From contig NZ_JQMO01000003.1 of the NCBI RefSeq assembly GCF_000744785.1, forward strand, positions 4,836,001 to 4,900,000: 64,000 nt of DNA, given 5' to 3'. Below the pieces are notes generated by a model. It made no database searches. It was not told the DNA's origin and worked only from the letters and a program-made list of their open reading frames with translations. This document shows positions 43,155-52,352 of this stretch, piece by piece (position 1 is the first letter of the stretch; the number at the start of each line of letters is the position of its first letter). Source of the DNA: Kitasatospora azatica KCTC 9699 (lineage in GTDB: Bacteria; Actinomycetota; Actinomycetes; Streptomycetales; Streptomycetaceae). Made by a program: the position numbers and the translations under genes.

Positions 43155-44162
43155 ATGCACACCGCACCTGCCCCGTTGGTCGACCGGTTCGGCCGGGTCC
43201 ACACCGACCTGCGGGTTTCCCTGACCGACCGCTGCAACCTGCGCTGCACGTACTGCATGCCGGCCGAGGGCCTCAACTGGCTCCCGAAGGCCGAGGTGCT
43301 CACCGACGACGAGATCGTCCGGCTGGCGCAGATCGCCGTGCGGCGCCTGGGGATCGCCTCGGTGCGGCTGACCGGTGGCGAGCCGCTGCTGCGACGCGGG
43401 CTGCCCGGGCTGGTGGCCCGGCTGACCGAGCTGGGCGTGGACCTCTCGCTGACCACCAACGGGATCGGGCTGGCCCGGATGGCCGGCGAGCTGAAGGCCG
43501 CCGGGCTGCGCCGGGTCAACGTCAGCCTGGACACTCTGCGGCCCGAGCGCTACCAGGCGATCACCCGCCGTGACCGGATCGCGGACGTCTTCGCCGGCCT
43601 CGCGGCGGCCCGGGACGCCGGCCTCGCGCCGGTCAAGGTCAACGCGGTGCCGGTGCGCGGAGTGAACGACGACGAGATCGTCGAGCTGGTCGAGTTCGCC
43701 GCTGGGCACGGCTACCTGATGCGCTTCATCGAGTCGATGCCGCTGGACGCCCAGGGCGCCTGGGACCGGTCGGCGATGATCACGGCGGACGAGCTGCTCG
43801 GGATCCTCGGCGCACGTTGGGAGCTGGAGCCGCTGCGCCGGGAGCCGACGCGTGGCGGGACCCCGCCGGCCGAGGAGTTCCGGATCGCGGGGACGGACAC
43901 CGTGGTCGGGGTGATCGCCTCGGTGACCCGCCCGTTCTGCGGGACCTGCGACCGGGTCCGGCTCACCGCCGACGGGCAGCTGCGCAACTGCCTCTTCGCC
44001 ACCGAGGAGTCCGACCTGCGCGCGCTGCTGCGCGGTGGCGCCGACGATTCGGCGATCGAGCAGGCCTGGCGCAACACCATTGCCCGCAAGGGCCCCGGGC
44101 ACGAGATCAACTCCGCTGACTTCGTCCAGCCGGAGCGTCCGATGTCGGCGATCGGGGGTTGA
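43155..44162 (+). CDS. moaA: GTP 3',8-cyclase
   Basis: 335 residues from ATG 43155. Radical-SAM CNLRCTYCMP near the N-terminus, LTGGEPLLRRG, and the second cluster FCGTCDRVRLTADGQLRNCLF; it ends in Gly-Gly as active MoaA proteins do. It catalyses the first step of molybdopterin synthesis from GTP with MoaC, which is not in the window. The ribosome site is weak. Divergent from the MocA-like gene. Confidence 0.95.
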   Translation: MHTAPAPLVDRFGRVHTDLRVSLTDRCNLRCTYCMPAEGLNWLPKAEVLTDDEIVRLAQIAVRRLGIASVRLTGGEPLLRRGLPGLVARLTELGVDLSLTTNGIGLARMAGELKAAGLRRVNVSLDTLRPERYQAITRRDRIADVFAGLAAARDAGLAPVKVNAVPVRGVNDDEIVELVEFAAGHGYLMRFIESMPLDAQGAWDRSAMITADELLGILGARWELEPLRREPTRGGTPPAEEFRIAGTDTVVGVIASVTRPFCGTCDRVRLTADGQLRNCLFATEESDLRALLRGGADDSAIEQAWRNTIARKGPGHEINSADFVQPERPMSAIGG

Positions 44163-44233
44163 GAGCGGTGGGTTGAGGTCGGGCTGCGACCCCTCTGTGT
44201 GTTCATGTGAAGAGCAGGTGATATGCCTCTGCA

Positions 44234-45868
44234 GTGAACATCGCTCTGGCGCGCCTGTCGCGCCGCATCCTGCCCGCAGTTCTGGGGGTCACCGTGGTGG
44301 CCGGTTGCAGCGGTTCCGGGGGGACAGGGGTCGCCAAGGGTTCTGCCAGCCCCGCACCGTCGATCTCCGCCGCGCCGTCGCCGTCCGCCTCGCCCACACC
44401 GTCCGCCTCGCCGACACCGACGGTGAAGCCGACCGGGGCTGACGATCCGGCACTCAAGTCCTTCTACGGCCAGCAGATCGCCTGGGCGCCGTGCGCCGAC
44501 GACCCGGAGACCAAGAACGTCGACGAGTCGACCTTCCAGTGCGGCACCGCGCACGTCCCGCTGGACTACGCCAACCCCGCCACCGACACCATCGACCTCG
44601 CCCTCGTCCGCAAGCCGGCCGCCAAGCAGGACCAGCGTCTCGGCTCGCTCTTCTTCAACCCCGGTGGCCCCGGCGGCTCCGGGATCGGCGAGGTCACCAA
44701 CGGGGCGGCCAGCCGGTTCCAGAGCCTGAACGACCGTTACGACCTGGTCGGCTTCGACCCGCGCGGCGTCGGCAAGAGCACCCCGGTGCACTGCCTGGAC
44801 GACGCGGCCCGCGACCAGTGGGTCACCGAGGACCACCCGGCCCAGGCCGCCAAGGGCAAGGCGCTCGCTGACGGCTGCCAGGCCAAGTCCGGCAAACTGC
44901 TGCCGTTCCTCGGCACCGCCGACGGGGCCCGCGACCTGGACGTGCTGCGCGGGGTGGTGGGCGACCAGAAGCTCAACTTCCTCGGCTTCTCCTACGGCAC
45001 CTACCTCGGCAGCGTCTACGCCGAGCAGTTCCCCGCCCGCACCGGGCACCTGGTGCTGGACGGGGCGATGGACCCGACCCAGACCCTGCTGGACTCCGAC
45101 GTGCAGCAGATGATCGGCTTCGAGGGCGTCTTCGAACGCTGGGCCGCCGACTGCGTCACCCACGACGGCTGCCCGCTCGGCAGCAATCCCGACACCGCCG
45201 CGAAGAAGGCCGCCGACTTCCTCGACGGTCTGGCCGACAACCCGATGACCACCAAGGACGGCCGCCAGCTCACCGCCTCCCAGGGCTGGACCGGCACGCT
45301 CAGCATGCTCTACGGCTCGGGAAAGTCCTGGGAGTACCTGCGCAACGGCCTCGACTGGGCGATGAAGGGCCACAAGGCGGACTACCTGCTCGACTTCGCC
45401 GACGGCTACAACGGCCGCGACGCCCAAGGGCACTACGACAACAGTGCTGACGCCTACGCCGCCATCACCTGCGCCGACCACGGCGCCCTGATGCCGACGG
45501 ACGACCAGATCCAGCAGGCCCTGCAGCAGTTGCACGACAAGGCGCCCTACCTGACCCGGCACTACACCAAGGACGACCTCTTCGACCCCGACTGCCGGGC
45601 CTGGCCCTACCGTTCCACCGTCCAGCCCCACCAGATCAAGGCCCCCGGCAGCGCCCCCATCCTGGTGGTCGGCTCCACCGGCGACGACGCCACCCCCTAT
45701 GCCTGGGCCCAGAACCTCGCCGCCGGCCTGCCCGGCGCCGTCCTCCTCACCCGTGACGGCGACGGCCACACCGGCTACGGCAAGAGCGCCTGCATCAAGT
45801 CGGCGGTGGACGCGTTCCTGATCAACGGCACCATGCCGGCGGCCGGGACACACTGCGCCAGCGACTGA
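44234..45868 (+). CDS. Tripeptidyl-aminopeptidase-like secreted lipoprotein, copy 1
   Basis: 544 residues from GTG 44234. Lipobox VVAGC with Cys25; a Ser/Pro/Thr linker; FFNPGGPGGSG; nucleophile GFSYGTYLG (S253); acid in VGSTGDDATPY and His in DGDGHTGYG. This is the S33/TAP-SlpD type that removes short peptides from N-termini. About 40 bp of promoter and leader are shared with copy 2, 1.9 kb downstream, which is a recent tandem duplicate. Confidence 0.92.
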   Translation: MNIALARLSRRILPAVLGVTVVAGCSGSGGTGVAKGSASPAPSISAAPSPSASPTPSASPTPTVKPTGADDPALKSFYGQQIAWAPCADDPETKNVDESTFQCGTAHVPLDYANPATDTIDLALVRKPAAKQDQRLGSLFFNPGGPGGSGIGEVTNGAASRFQSLNDRYDLVGFDPRGVGKSTPVHCLDDAARDQWVTEDHPAQAAKGKALADGCQAKSGKLLPFLGTADGARDLDVLRGVVGDQKLNFLGFSYGTYLGSVYAEQFPARTGHLVLDGAMDPTQTLLDSDVQQMIGFEGVFERWAADCVTHDGCPLGSNPDTAAKKAADFLDGLADNPMTTKDGRQLTASQGWTGTLSMLYGSGKSWEYLRNGLDWAMKGHKADYLLDFADGYNGRDAQGHYDNSADAYAAITCADHGALMPTDDQIQQALQQLHDKAPYLTRHYTKDDLFDPDCRAWPYRSTVQPHQIKAPGSAPILVVGSTGDDATPYAWAQNLAAGLPGAVLLTRDGDGHTGYGKSACIKSAVDAFLINGTMPAAGTHCASD

Positions 45869-46132
45869 CTCGGCGCCACACGTTGAAACCCCTTACGGCA
45901 GCAGTGGCGTAATGACCGAGGGGCCGGCGAAGTCTGCGGCGAGCGCGTCCATGATCACCTCGTCGTCGGGACGGGCTGGTTCGTTCCCGAGTCCAGACGC
46001 TGCACCGCAGGCTCGACGGCCCGGCACACCAGCGACTTGGGGAGGCGCTGGCGAGTTGATGCGGTGTCCTGAGGGCCGGATGGGGCGACCCCGGGGTGGG
46101 TTCGTGTGAAGAGAGGGTGATATTCCTCTGCA
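45869..46132. other. Spacer between duplicated peptidases
   Basis: 264 bp. The last 40 bp (from GTGTGAAGAG to the GTG) closely match the stretch before copy 1, so the duplication carried its promoter/leader. The first 200 bp show no recognised gene; short frames on both strands lack start sites and recognisable motifs, and may be gene remnants. Confidence 0.5.
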
Positions 46133-47746
46133 GTGAATATCGCTCTGGCGCGTGTGTCGCGTCGCGTGCTGCCTGTTGTGTTGGGGGTCACCGTGGTGGC
46201 CGGGTGCAGTGGGTCCGGGGGGACGGGGACTGCGAAGGGGGCCGCCAGCCCGTCGGTGGCGGTCTCTGTCGCGCCGTCGCCGTCCGCCTCGCCCACGCCC
46301 ACGGTGAAGCCGACCGGGGCTGACGATCCGGCGCTGAAGTCCTTCTACGGGCAGCAGGTCGCCTGGGCGCCGTGCGCGGACGACCCGGAGACCAAGAACG
46401 TCGATGAGTCGACCTTCCAGTGCGGCACCGCGCACGTCCCGCTGGACTACGCCAACCCCGCCACCGAAGCCATCGACCTCGCGCTGGTGCGCAAGCCCGC
46501 GGCCAAGCAGGACCAGCGTCTCGGCTCGCTCTTCCTGAACCCCGGCGGTCCGGGCGGTTCCGGGATCGAGGAGGTCACCAACGGGGCGGCCAGTCGGTTC
46601 CAGAGCCTGAACGACCGTTACGACCTGGTCGGGTTCGACCCGCGCGGGGTCGGCAAGAGCAGCTCGGTGCACTGCCTGGACGACGCGGCCCGGGACCAGC
46701 TCAACGCCCAGGACCACGCGGACGCCAACACCGGCAAGGGCTTCGCCGATGCCTGCCAGGCCAAGTCCGGCAAGTTGCTGCCCTTCGTCGGCACCCGCAA
46801 CGCGGCCCGCGACCTGGACGTGCTGCGCGGGGTGGTGGGCGACCAGAAGCTCAACTACCTGGGCTTCTCCTACGGCACCTACCTCGGGGCCAGCTACGCC
46901 GAGCAGTTCCCCACCCGCACCGGACACCTGGTGCTGGACGGCGCGATGGACCCGAACGCCGATCCGCTGGACGCCAACGTGGCCCAACTCGCCGGCTTCG
47001 AGGGCGTCTTCGAGCGCTGGGCGGCCGACTGCGTGAGCCACGACGGCTGCCCGCTCGGCAGCGACTCCGGCGCCGCCGCGAAGAAGGCCGCAGACTTCCT
47101 GGACGGCCTGGAGCAGCACCCGATGACCGCCAAGGACGGCCGCCAGGTCACCTCCGCCGAGGGCTGGACCGGCGCGATGGACATGCTCTACGGCGACGCC
47201 AAGTCCTGGGAGTACCTGCGCGACGGCCTGGCCTGGGCGATGAAGGGGCACAAGGCGGACTACCTGCTGGCCTTCGCGGACGACTACAACGGTCGCGACG
47301 ACAAGGGCCACTACAACAACATGGCCGACGCCAACATAGCGATCGACTGTGCTGACTACGGCGCCCCGACGCCCTCCGACGACCGGATCCAGCAGGCGCT
47401 GCAGCAGTTGCACGACAAGGCCAAGTACCTGACCGCCCGGATGACCGCCGAGGACCTCAAGTCCCAGGACTGCCGGGCCTGGCCGGTCCACTCCGGCGAG
47501 GCGCCGCACGTGGTCAAGGCCGCCGGCAGCGCCCCGATCCTGGTGGTCGGCTCCACCGGCGACGACGCCACCCCCTACACCTGGGCCCAGAACCTCGCCG
47601 CCGGCCTGGCCAACGCCACCCTGCTCACCCGCGACGGCGACGGCCACACCGGCTACGGCAAGAGCGCCTGCATCAAGTCGGCGGTGGACGCGTTCCTGAT
47701 CAACGGCACCATGCCGGCGGCCGGGACACACTGCGCGACGGGCTGA
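46133..47746 (+). CDS. Tripeptidyl-aminopeptidase-like secreted lipoprotein, copy 2
   Basis: 537 residues from GTG 46133. Same layout as copy 1: lipobox VVAGC, FLNPGGPGGSG, GFSYGTYLG, VGSTGDDATPY and DGDGHTGYG, so active-site residues are intact. It lacks seven linker residues. Differences cluster in surface segments of the cap domain (for example LNAQDHADANTGKGF), while the last 104 bp before the final codons are identical to copy 1. Together they may give broader peptide specificity. Confidence 0.92.
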   Translation: MNIALARVSRRVLPVVLGVTVVAGCSGSGGTGTAKGAASPSVAVSVAPSPSASPTPTVKPTGADDPALKSFYGQQVAWAPCADDPETKNVDESTFQCGTAHVPLDYANPATEAIDLALVRKPAAKQDQRLGSLFLNPGGPGGSGIEEVTNGAASRFQSLNDRYDLVGFDPRGVGKSSSVHCLDDAARDQLNAQDHADANTGKGFADACQAKSGKLLPFVGTRNAARDLDVLRGVVGDQKLNYLGFSYGTYLGASYAEQFPTRTGHLVLDGAMDPNADPLDANVAQLAGFEGVFERWAADCVSHDGCPLGSDSGAAAKKAADFLDGLEQHPMTAKDGRQVTSAEGWTGAMDMLYGDAKSWEYLRDGLAWAMKGHKADYLLAFADDYNGRDDKGHYNNMADANIAIDCADYGAPTPSDDRIQQALQQLHDKAKYLTARMTAEDLKSQDCRAWPVHSGEAPHVVKAAGSAPILVVGSTGDDATPYTWAQNLAAGLANATLLTRDGDGHTGYGKSACIKSAVDAFLINGTMPAAGTHCATG

Positions 47747-47767
47747 CAGGCTGTCGCAGAGGTACGA

Positions 47768-47795
47768 AGGGCGGGCCACTCACGTGGCCCGCCCT
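47768..47795. terminator. Bidirectional hairpin (12-bp stem)
   Basis: AGGGCGGGCCAC (47768-47779) pairs perfectly with GTGGCCCGCCCT (47784-47795), loop TCAC, between peptidase copy 2 and the convergent lectin fragment. Confidence 0.8.
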
Positions 47796-47811
47796 CACTC
47801 ATACGTTGATG

Positions 47812-48307
47812 TTAGGGGTTTGCACTCCAGGTGCCGCTGTTCCACACCGGATTGTTGTTCGCGTCGTAGATGACGAAGTTGGCATCGTCCTGCACTGAAG
47901 CGCGAGCGCCCCTCAAGGGGGTTTTGGAGCTCCAGAGAGCGTCGCCGGCCACCCCCGGAGAGGGGTACACCGGGTTGCCGGTCACCGGGTCCTGCTTGGG
48001 CTGGTAGACGACGAGATTGCCGTCGCTCTGGAAGGTGGCCCATGCACCGTAATGGTAGTTTGTGCCCGTACTCCACAGGGGGGTACCTGTGCTGAGTGAG
48101 TACAGCACCAGATTCCCGTCGGTCTGCATGGCCAGCCGGGTGTGGGCGGCGTAGACGGTGTCACCGGGGTGGAGCACTGTGCCGGGGGTGATGTTGGTAC
48201 TTCCGCCGGTGCTCGGGCCGATGGCCACCGAGACCGCACCGAGGTCGGCTGCGGGAGCGTTGTTCTGAGCGGCGCTGAACGAGGTGACGGCGTTGCTGTC
48301 AATCCCC
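47812..48307 (-). pseudogene. Bulb-type lectin domain, 5'-truncated by insertion elements
   Basis: The minus-strand frame from 48307 to the stop at 47812 carries a complete B-lectin domain with three QxDxNxVxY repeats (MQTDGNLVLY, FQSDGNLVVY, VQDDANFVIY), which bind mannose in related proteins. Upstream codons (FSAAQNNAPAADLGAVSVAIGPST) continue in frame up to the IS3/IS701 junction, so the original N-terminus, likely a larger secreted protein, is lost. A GTG at 48228 could still start a 138-residue lectin. No signal peptide remains. Confidence 0.7.
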
Positions 48308-49704
48308 TGTAACAGGGCTCGGTCATGATTCTCGACCTATTCGGCCAAGTAGCTGACTGACTATGGCCGTTGGGGCGATGGTCAGTCCATGGAGCTACAG
48401 GCCATGCCCGCGCTGGACGCGGACCTCGCGGAGTTCACCGGTGACATCTTCAAGTACCTGGCCTATGAGGGCCAACGCAGGTATGGACAGCAGTACTTGC
48501 GGGGGTTGATGCTCGACGGCAAACGCAAGTCGGTGGAGCCGATGGCTGAGCGCCTGGGCATCCCACGACAGAATCTGGGCCACTTCGTCGCCCAGTCCAC
48601 CTGGGACTACTCCGAGGTGATGCGACGGGTTGCGGCGCGGGCGGTCAATGTCATCTCACCGTCGGCCTGGCTGATCGACGACCATCCGTTCGTCCGCTAC
48701 GGCCACGGCACTGCGGGGGCGATCGTGCAGCACTGCGGCGAACGCAACCAGCACTTGTGCCAGGTCGGAGTGTCCGTGCACGCGGTGTCCGGGCGAGGGT
48801 CGACCCCGCTGCACTGGCGCCTGTTCCTTCCACAGAAGTGGGCAGAGGATCCGGTGCAGTGCGCGAAGGCCGGGGTCCCGCCCGGGCTCGCGCACCGCAC
48901 CAAGCAGCAGATCGCCCTGGACCTGCTCGACGAACTCGCCGAATGGGGGAACGCCCCGCCTCTGGTCATCGCCGACAGTGACTACGGCACCAACGTCGCG
49001 TTCCGGACCGGGCTCACAGCCCGCGACATCCGCTGGCTGCTGGCAGTCCAGGGGGACACGGTGGTCCTGCCTGCCACGGGTACGCCGGTCACCGCCTGGG
49101 CGAAACGACGCCCCACCGTCTCCGTCGACACCCTCGCCGGGGCCAACCGGCACCGGGCCACCCGATTCATCGACCGCGCCAAGACCGCGAGCCACCGAGC
49201 CCGCTCTGGCTGGTTCGCCGCCATTCCCGTGCACATCGCCGGCATCATCGAACGCGGACACGTCGCGGAAACCGACAGCCGGCTCCTGCCCCAGCGCACC
49301 CTGCTGGTTCAGTGGCGGCGCAAGAACGGCGGAGGGGTGTTCCGCTCCTGGATCACCGACCTGCCCCCGGATACTCCACTGTCGGCCCTGGTCAGGCACG
49401 CCACCAGCCGCTGGCGTATCGAGACCGACTACCGCGAGATGGAGCAGGCCCTGGGTCTGGGAGACTACGAGGGCCGGACCTACCGCGGATTCCACCACCA
49501 CGTCACCCTGGTGTCAGCCGCGCACGTGTTCTGCCTGGAACAGCGCCTCAACCCAAAAGATCAGGACACGCCCTGAGCCTGTATCAGGTCGTGTCCTTCC
49601 TACAGATCGCGCTGATCACCACCCTGTGGCGTTGCCTGGCCTGCCACCGAAACCCGAACGACCTCACCGGCCTTGGTCAAGGACCATGACCGAGCCCTGT
49701 GTAA
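48308..49704. mobile_element. IS701-like insertion sequence with 5-bp target duplication
   Basis: The element runs from 48313 to 49699 (1387 bp). Its ends are inverted repeats starting CAGGGCTCGGTCATG, matching at 22 of 25 positions. It is flanked by identical TGTAA at 48308-48312 and 49700-49704. One transposase gene fills it. The target is the outer tip of an older IS3-family element. Confidence 0.88.
48389..49576 (+). CDS. IS701-family transposase (0-frame part)
   Basis: 395 residues in the 0 frame. SRSO1/IS701-type DDE motifs: WLIDDHPFVRYG, VIADSDYGTNVAFR and the C-terminal SRWRIETDYREMEQALGLGDYEGR. The frame ends at 49576, but the usual family C-terminus (ALSLYQVVSFLQIALITTLWR) continues in the -1 frame to 49689. 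A slippery CCCAAAA, in the exact C-CCA-AAA phase, lies at 49552-49558 before the stop, so the full protein could be made by -1 frameshifting. Otherwise the element has a single-base lesion. Confidence 0.88.
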   Translation: MELQAMPALDADLAEFTGDIFKYLAYEGQRRYGQQYLRGLMLDGKRKSVEPMAERLGIPRQNLGHFVAQSTWDYSEVMRRVAARAVNVISPSAWLIDDHPFVRYGHGTAGAIVQHCGERNQHLCQVGVSVHAVSGRGSTPLHWRLFLPQKWAEDPVQCAKAGVPPGLAHRTKQQIALDLLDELAEWGNAPPLVIADSDYGTNVAFRTGLTARDIRWLLAVQGDTVVLPATGTPVTAWAKRRPTVSVDTLAGANRHRATRFIDRAKTASHRARSGWFAAIPVHIAGIIERGHVAETDSRLLPQRTLLVQWRRKNGGGVFRSWITDLPPDTPLSALVRHATSRWRIETDYREMEQALGLGDYEGRTYRGFHHHVTLVSAAHVFCLEQRLNPKDQDTP

Positions 49705-49850
49705 TCGTGGAGTCCTTCGCTATGCGGCCTGGGCCTCCTGATGAGCCTTGGCTCGTGCCTTGCTGATGATCCGTTCGAACTCCACAGGCGGTAGGCCGCC
49801 GGCCGCGCTGTGCCGGCGGCGGGTGTTGTAGAAGTCGGCGATCCAGGTAG
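49705..49850 (-). mobile_element. IS3-family element remnant (3' end of transposase)
   Basis: On the minus strand, codons for RVATWIADFYNTRRRHSAAGGLPPVEFERIISKARA-type residues ending at TAG 49720-49722 are the typical C-terminus of an IS3-family (integrase-core) transposase. The element's tip TGTAATCGTGGAGTCC follows. Only about 150 bp remain; the rest has been lost where it joins the RHS gene near 49850. Confidence 0.8.
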
Positions 49851-51770
49851 CGACACGAACTCACCCTGGACACGACGAGCAAGTCGCTCTCCGATGTTCG
49901 CTACTACCCGTCGCCGGGAGGCCTGACGATCACTCGGGTCACTGCGGCAACCGGCGGCGGGACCCTGGTGTACCAGGCGGCCGACCCGCACGGCACCACC
50001 GGTGTGCAGATCGATACCGGCACGGCGCAAAACGTGACGCGCCGGCCGACCGACCCGTTCGGCAACCCGCGTGGCAGCCAGCCCGCTCCGGGCAGTTGGT
50101 CCGGTGACAAGGGCTTCGTCGGCGGCACTCTGGACACCGCCACCGGCCTGACCGACCTCGGTGCCCGTGAGTACGACCCGCTGCACGGCCGCTTCCTCAA
50201 TCCCGACCCACTACTCGACCTGACCAGCCCGCAGCAGTGGAACGGCTACGCCTACAGCGACAACCACCCGGTCAGCAGTTCCGACCCGAGCGGGCTGATA
50301 CACCAGGCCGACTTCTACTCCGGCGGCGCTGGCGACGGGACCGCCTGCGACGCCACCTGCCAGGCCACGCTGCCGACCACCTCCTCCGCTCCGATGCCGG
50401 ACACCAGCGGCTTTGGTCAGCCCGCGCACCCGACCACCCCGAGCAACGGCGGCGGCAAGGGCGGCAACGGTGGCGGCGGCTGGCTGGACGGCCTGAAGTC
50501 GGTGGGACACGCCATCAGCAGCGGGGCGAAGGCGGTGGCCCACGGTGTCGAAACCGGCGCCAAGGCTGCCGGCAACGGCGTTGTCAGTGGCGCCAAATGG
50601 GCCTGGGACCACAGGGCGGACATCGGCCAAGCGATCGTCGAGACGGTCGTCTACTCGGGCTGCATCGGCGGCTCCCTGGCGGGCGCTGCCGAAACCGGCG
50701 GCGCGAGCCTGCTCGCCGTCGCCGGGTGCGGGGCCGTGGCGGGTGCGGCCGGTGCGGCGACGTACGACCTGCTGAGCCCGGACGCGCCCAGTACGCCTGG
50801 CGGAGTCTTCAAGGACATCGCCAGTGGCGCTGCCTTCGGAGCCGTCGGCGCGGTGATCGGCGAGGGCGCGAGCTACGTCGGCAAGAAGGTGGTGCAGAAG
50901 GCTGCACCTCTGCTCGGGGACGCGGCTGACTGGGTGGCGAACAAGCTCAGCAAGGCCTGTGCGAACAGCTTCCCGGCGGGCACGCTGGTGCTTCTGGCGG
51001 ACGGAAGCACCAAGGCCATCAACACGGTTGCCGTCGGCGACCAGGTGGCCTCGGCGGACCCGCAGACCGGGCAGAGCAACGGTGAGCCGGTCACCCAGAC
51101 CATCGTCACTCCGGACGACCAGGCGTTCACGGACCTGACCTTCGCCCCAGATGCTCCCAATGCGGCAGCCACGGAGGTGAGTTCACTATCATCACCCACC
51201 GACGGTGCCGTTACGTCCACCCAGCATCACCCGTTCTGGGATGTCACTGCCCAGCGCTGGACCAACGCGGCGGACCTGAGGCCGGGCGACCGCATCGCGG
51301 TGGACACCGCTGCCGGAACCGCCACGGTGACCTCTGTCCGGAGCTACAGGACGGACCCTGAGACCGCCTACAACCTGACTGTTGATGAGCTTCATACTTA
51401 CTACGTTGTGGCGGGCGGGACCCCGGTTCTCGTCCACAATGATGCTTGCCCGTACGGGTACCACGTCGACGGTGACCCGGATTGCGAATGTCAGCCCCCC
51501 GTCGGTGGAACCGCGGTAGCCGGAACCCGACAGCCCCCGCAAGAGGCCCCTTGGAAGGGGTCCCTGAAAAAGGCCGGCGACCTGGTCGGTGGCCTAGAGA
51601 AGGGAGCCTCCGAGCTTCACGCGGGCACCATGCACTCGCACGACTTCACAGGTACGGATCTGGAGCACCCCTTCGCCGATCCGTACTCAACCCTGCTGAT
51701 CACCGGCCTTCGCGTAGGCACACTAGCCCGGCAAGGCGCGAAGAAGCTCTTCTCGCGAAGGGATGAATGA
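49851..51770 (+). pseudogene. C-terminal fragment of an RHS polymorphic toxin (RHS core end, Hint domain, toxin tail)
   Basis: An in-frame stop at 49848 and the IS3 remnant mark the cut. The first part has RHS/YD-repeat core motifs: YYPSPGGLTITRV, DPFGNPRG, GFVGGTLDTATGLTDLGAREYDPLHGRFLNPDPL, YAYSDNHPVSSSDPSGL. Then a Gly/Ala-rich pretoxin stretch. A Hint (intein-like) domain runs from Cys (50958) through TSTQHHPFWD to VLVHN (51440). The last 109 residues (starting DACPYGYHVDGDPDCEC) are a toxin-like tail I cannot assign. No start codon with a ribosome site remains except an internal GTG (49968). Confidence 0.8.
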
Positions 51771-51788
51771 GAGTTGAGGCCAACGGTA

Positions 51789-52352
51789 ATGAATGGTCGT
51801 GGTGGCGGGGGGCAGGAGGGGATCGGCCAGGCCGTGGCCGGCGTCTGGGCGGCAGCAACTGCCCAGGACCTCGCACGGGCACTTGCCGAGTGCAACTCGT
51901 ACCACCCAATAGCCGCTGCCCGGTTCTTCCGGGGAGCGATTCGGTTGAGGTTCCCGATGCCGTGCGACCCACGCCAGGTCAGTCAGGCACTCTCCGATTG
52001 GCTGGCCAGGTTTCCGCAGATGAACCAGGAGATGCTGGTCCCGCGTGAGGCCGAGGCGTTCATCAGGGCGGAGTTGAACGGCGAGGCCGACTTGGTCGCC
52101 GACGTGGCGATCGACTCCAATCCGGTGCGCACTACCCTGATGGTGGTCACTCGGTGCGTATTTGAGGAGGCGCTGGCGAGTGCGCCTTCCTTCGCCGACC
52201 TTCGCCGGATCACGGCGCAGGCGGCCCAGGACCATCGCGACCTCGCCGCCATCACGAGCCTGAAACTGGACAGCATCTTCGTCCGTCGCGACTTGAACGC
52301 AGCTGAGTTCGAAGCGCTGATCGGCGAGGCCGATACAGTGAGGTGGACATGA
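51789..52352 (+). CDS. Unknown protein downstream of RHS tail (candidate immunity protein)
   Basis: 187 residues from ATG 51789 (GAGG upstream), 18 bp after the RHS stop. No signal peptide; mostly helical, with two Trp-rich segments (VSQALSDWLARFPQMNQEM). I recognise no family. Position directly behind an RHS toxin tail is where immunity genes lie. It overlaps the next gene by 4 bp (ATGA), so both are cotranslated. Confidence 0.55.
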   Translation: MNGRGGGGQEGIGQAVAGVWAAATAQDLARALAECNSYHPIAAARFFRGAIRLRFPMPCDPRQVSQALSDWLARFPQMNQEMLVPREAEAFIRAELNGEADLVADVAIDSNPVRTTLMVVTRCVFEEALASAPSFADLRRITAQAAQDHRDLAAITSLKLDSIFVRRDLNAAEFEALIGEADTVRWT

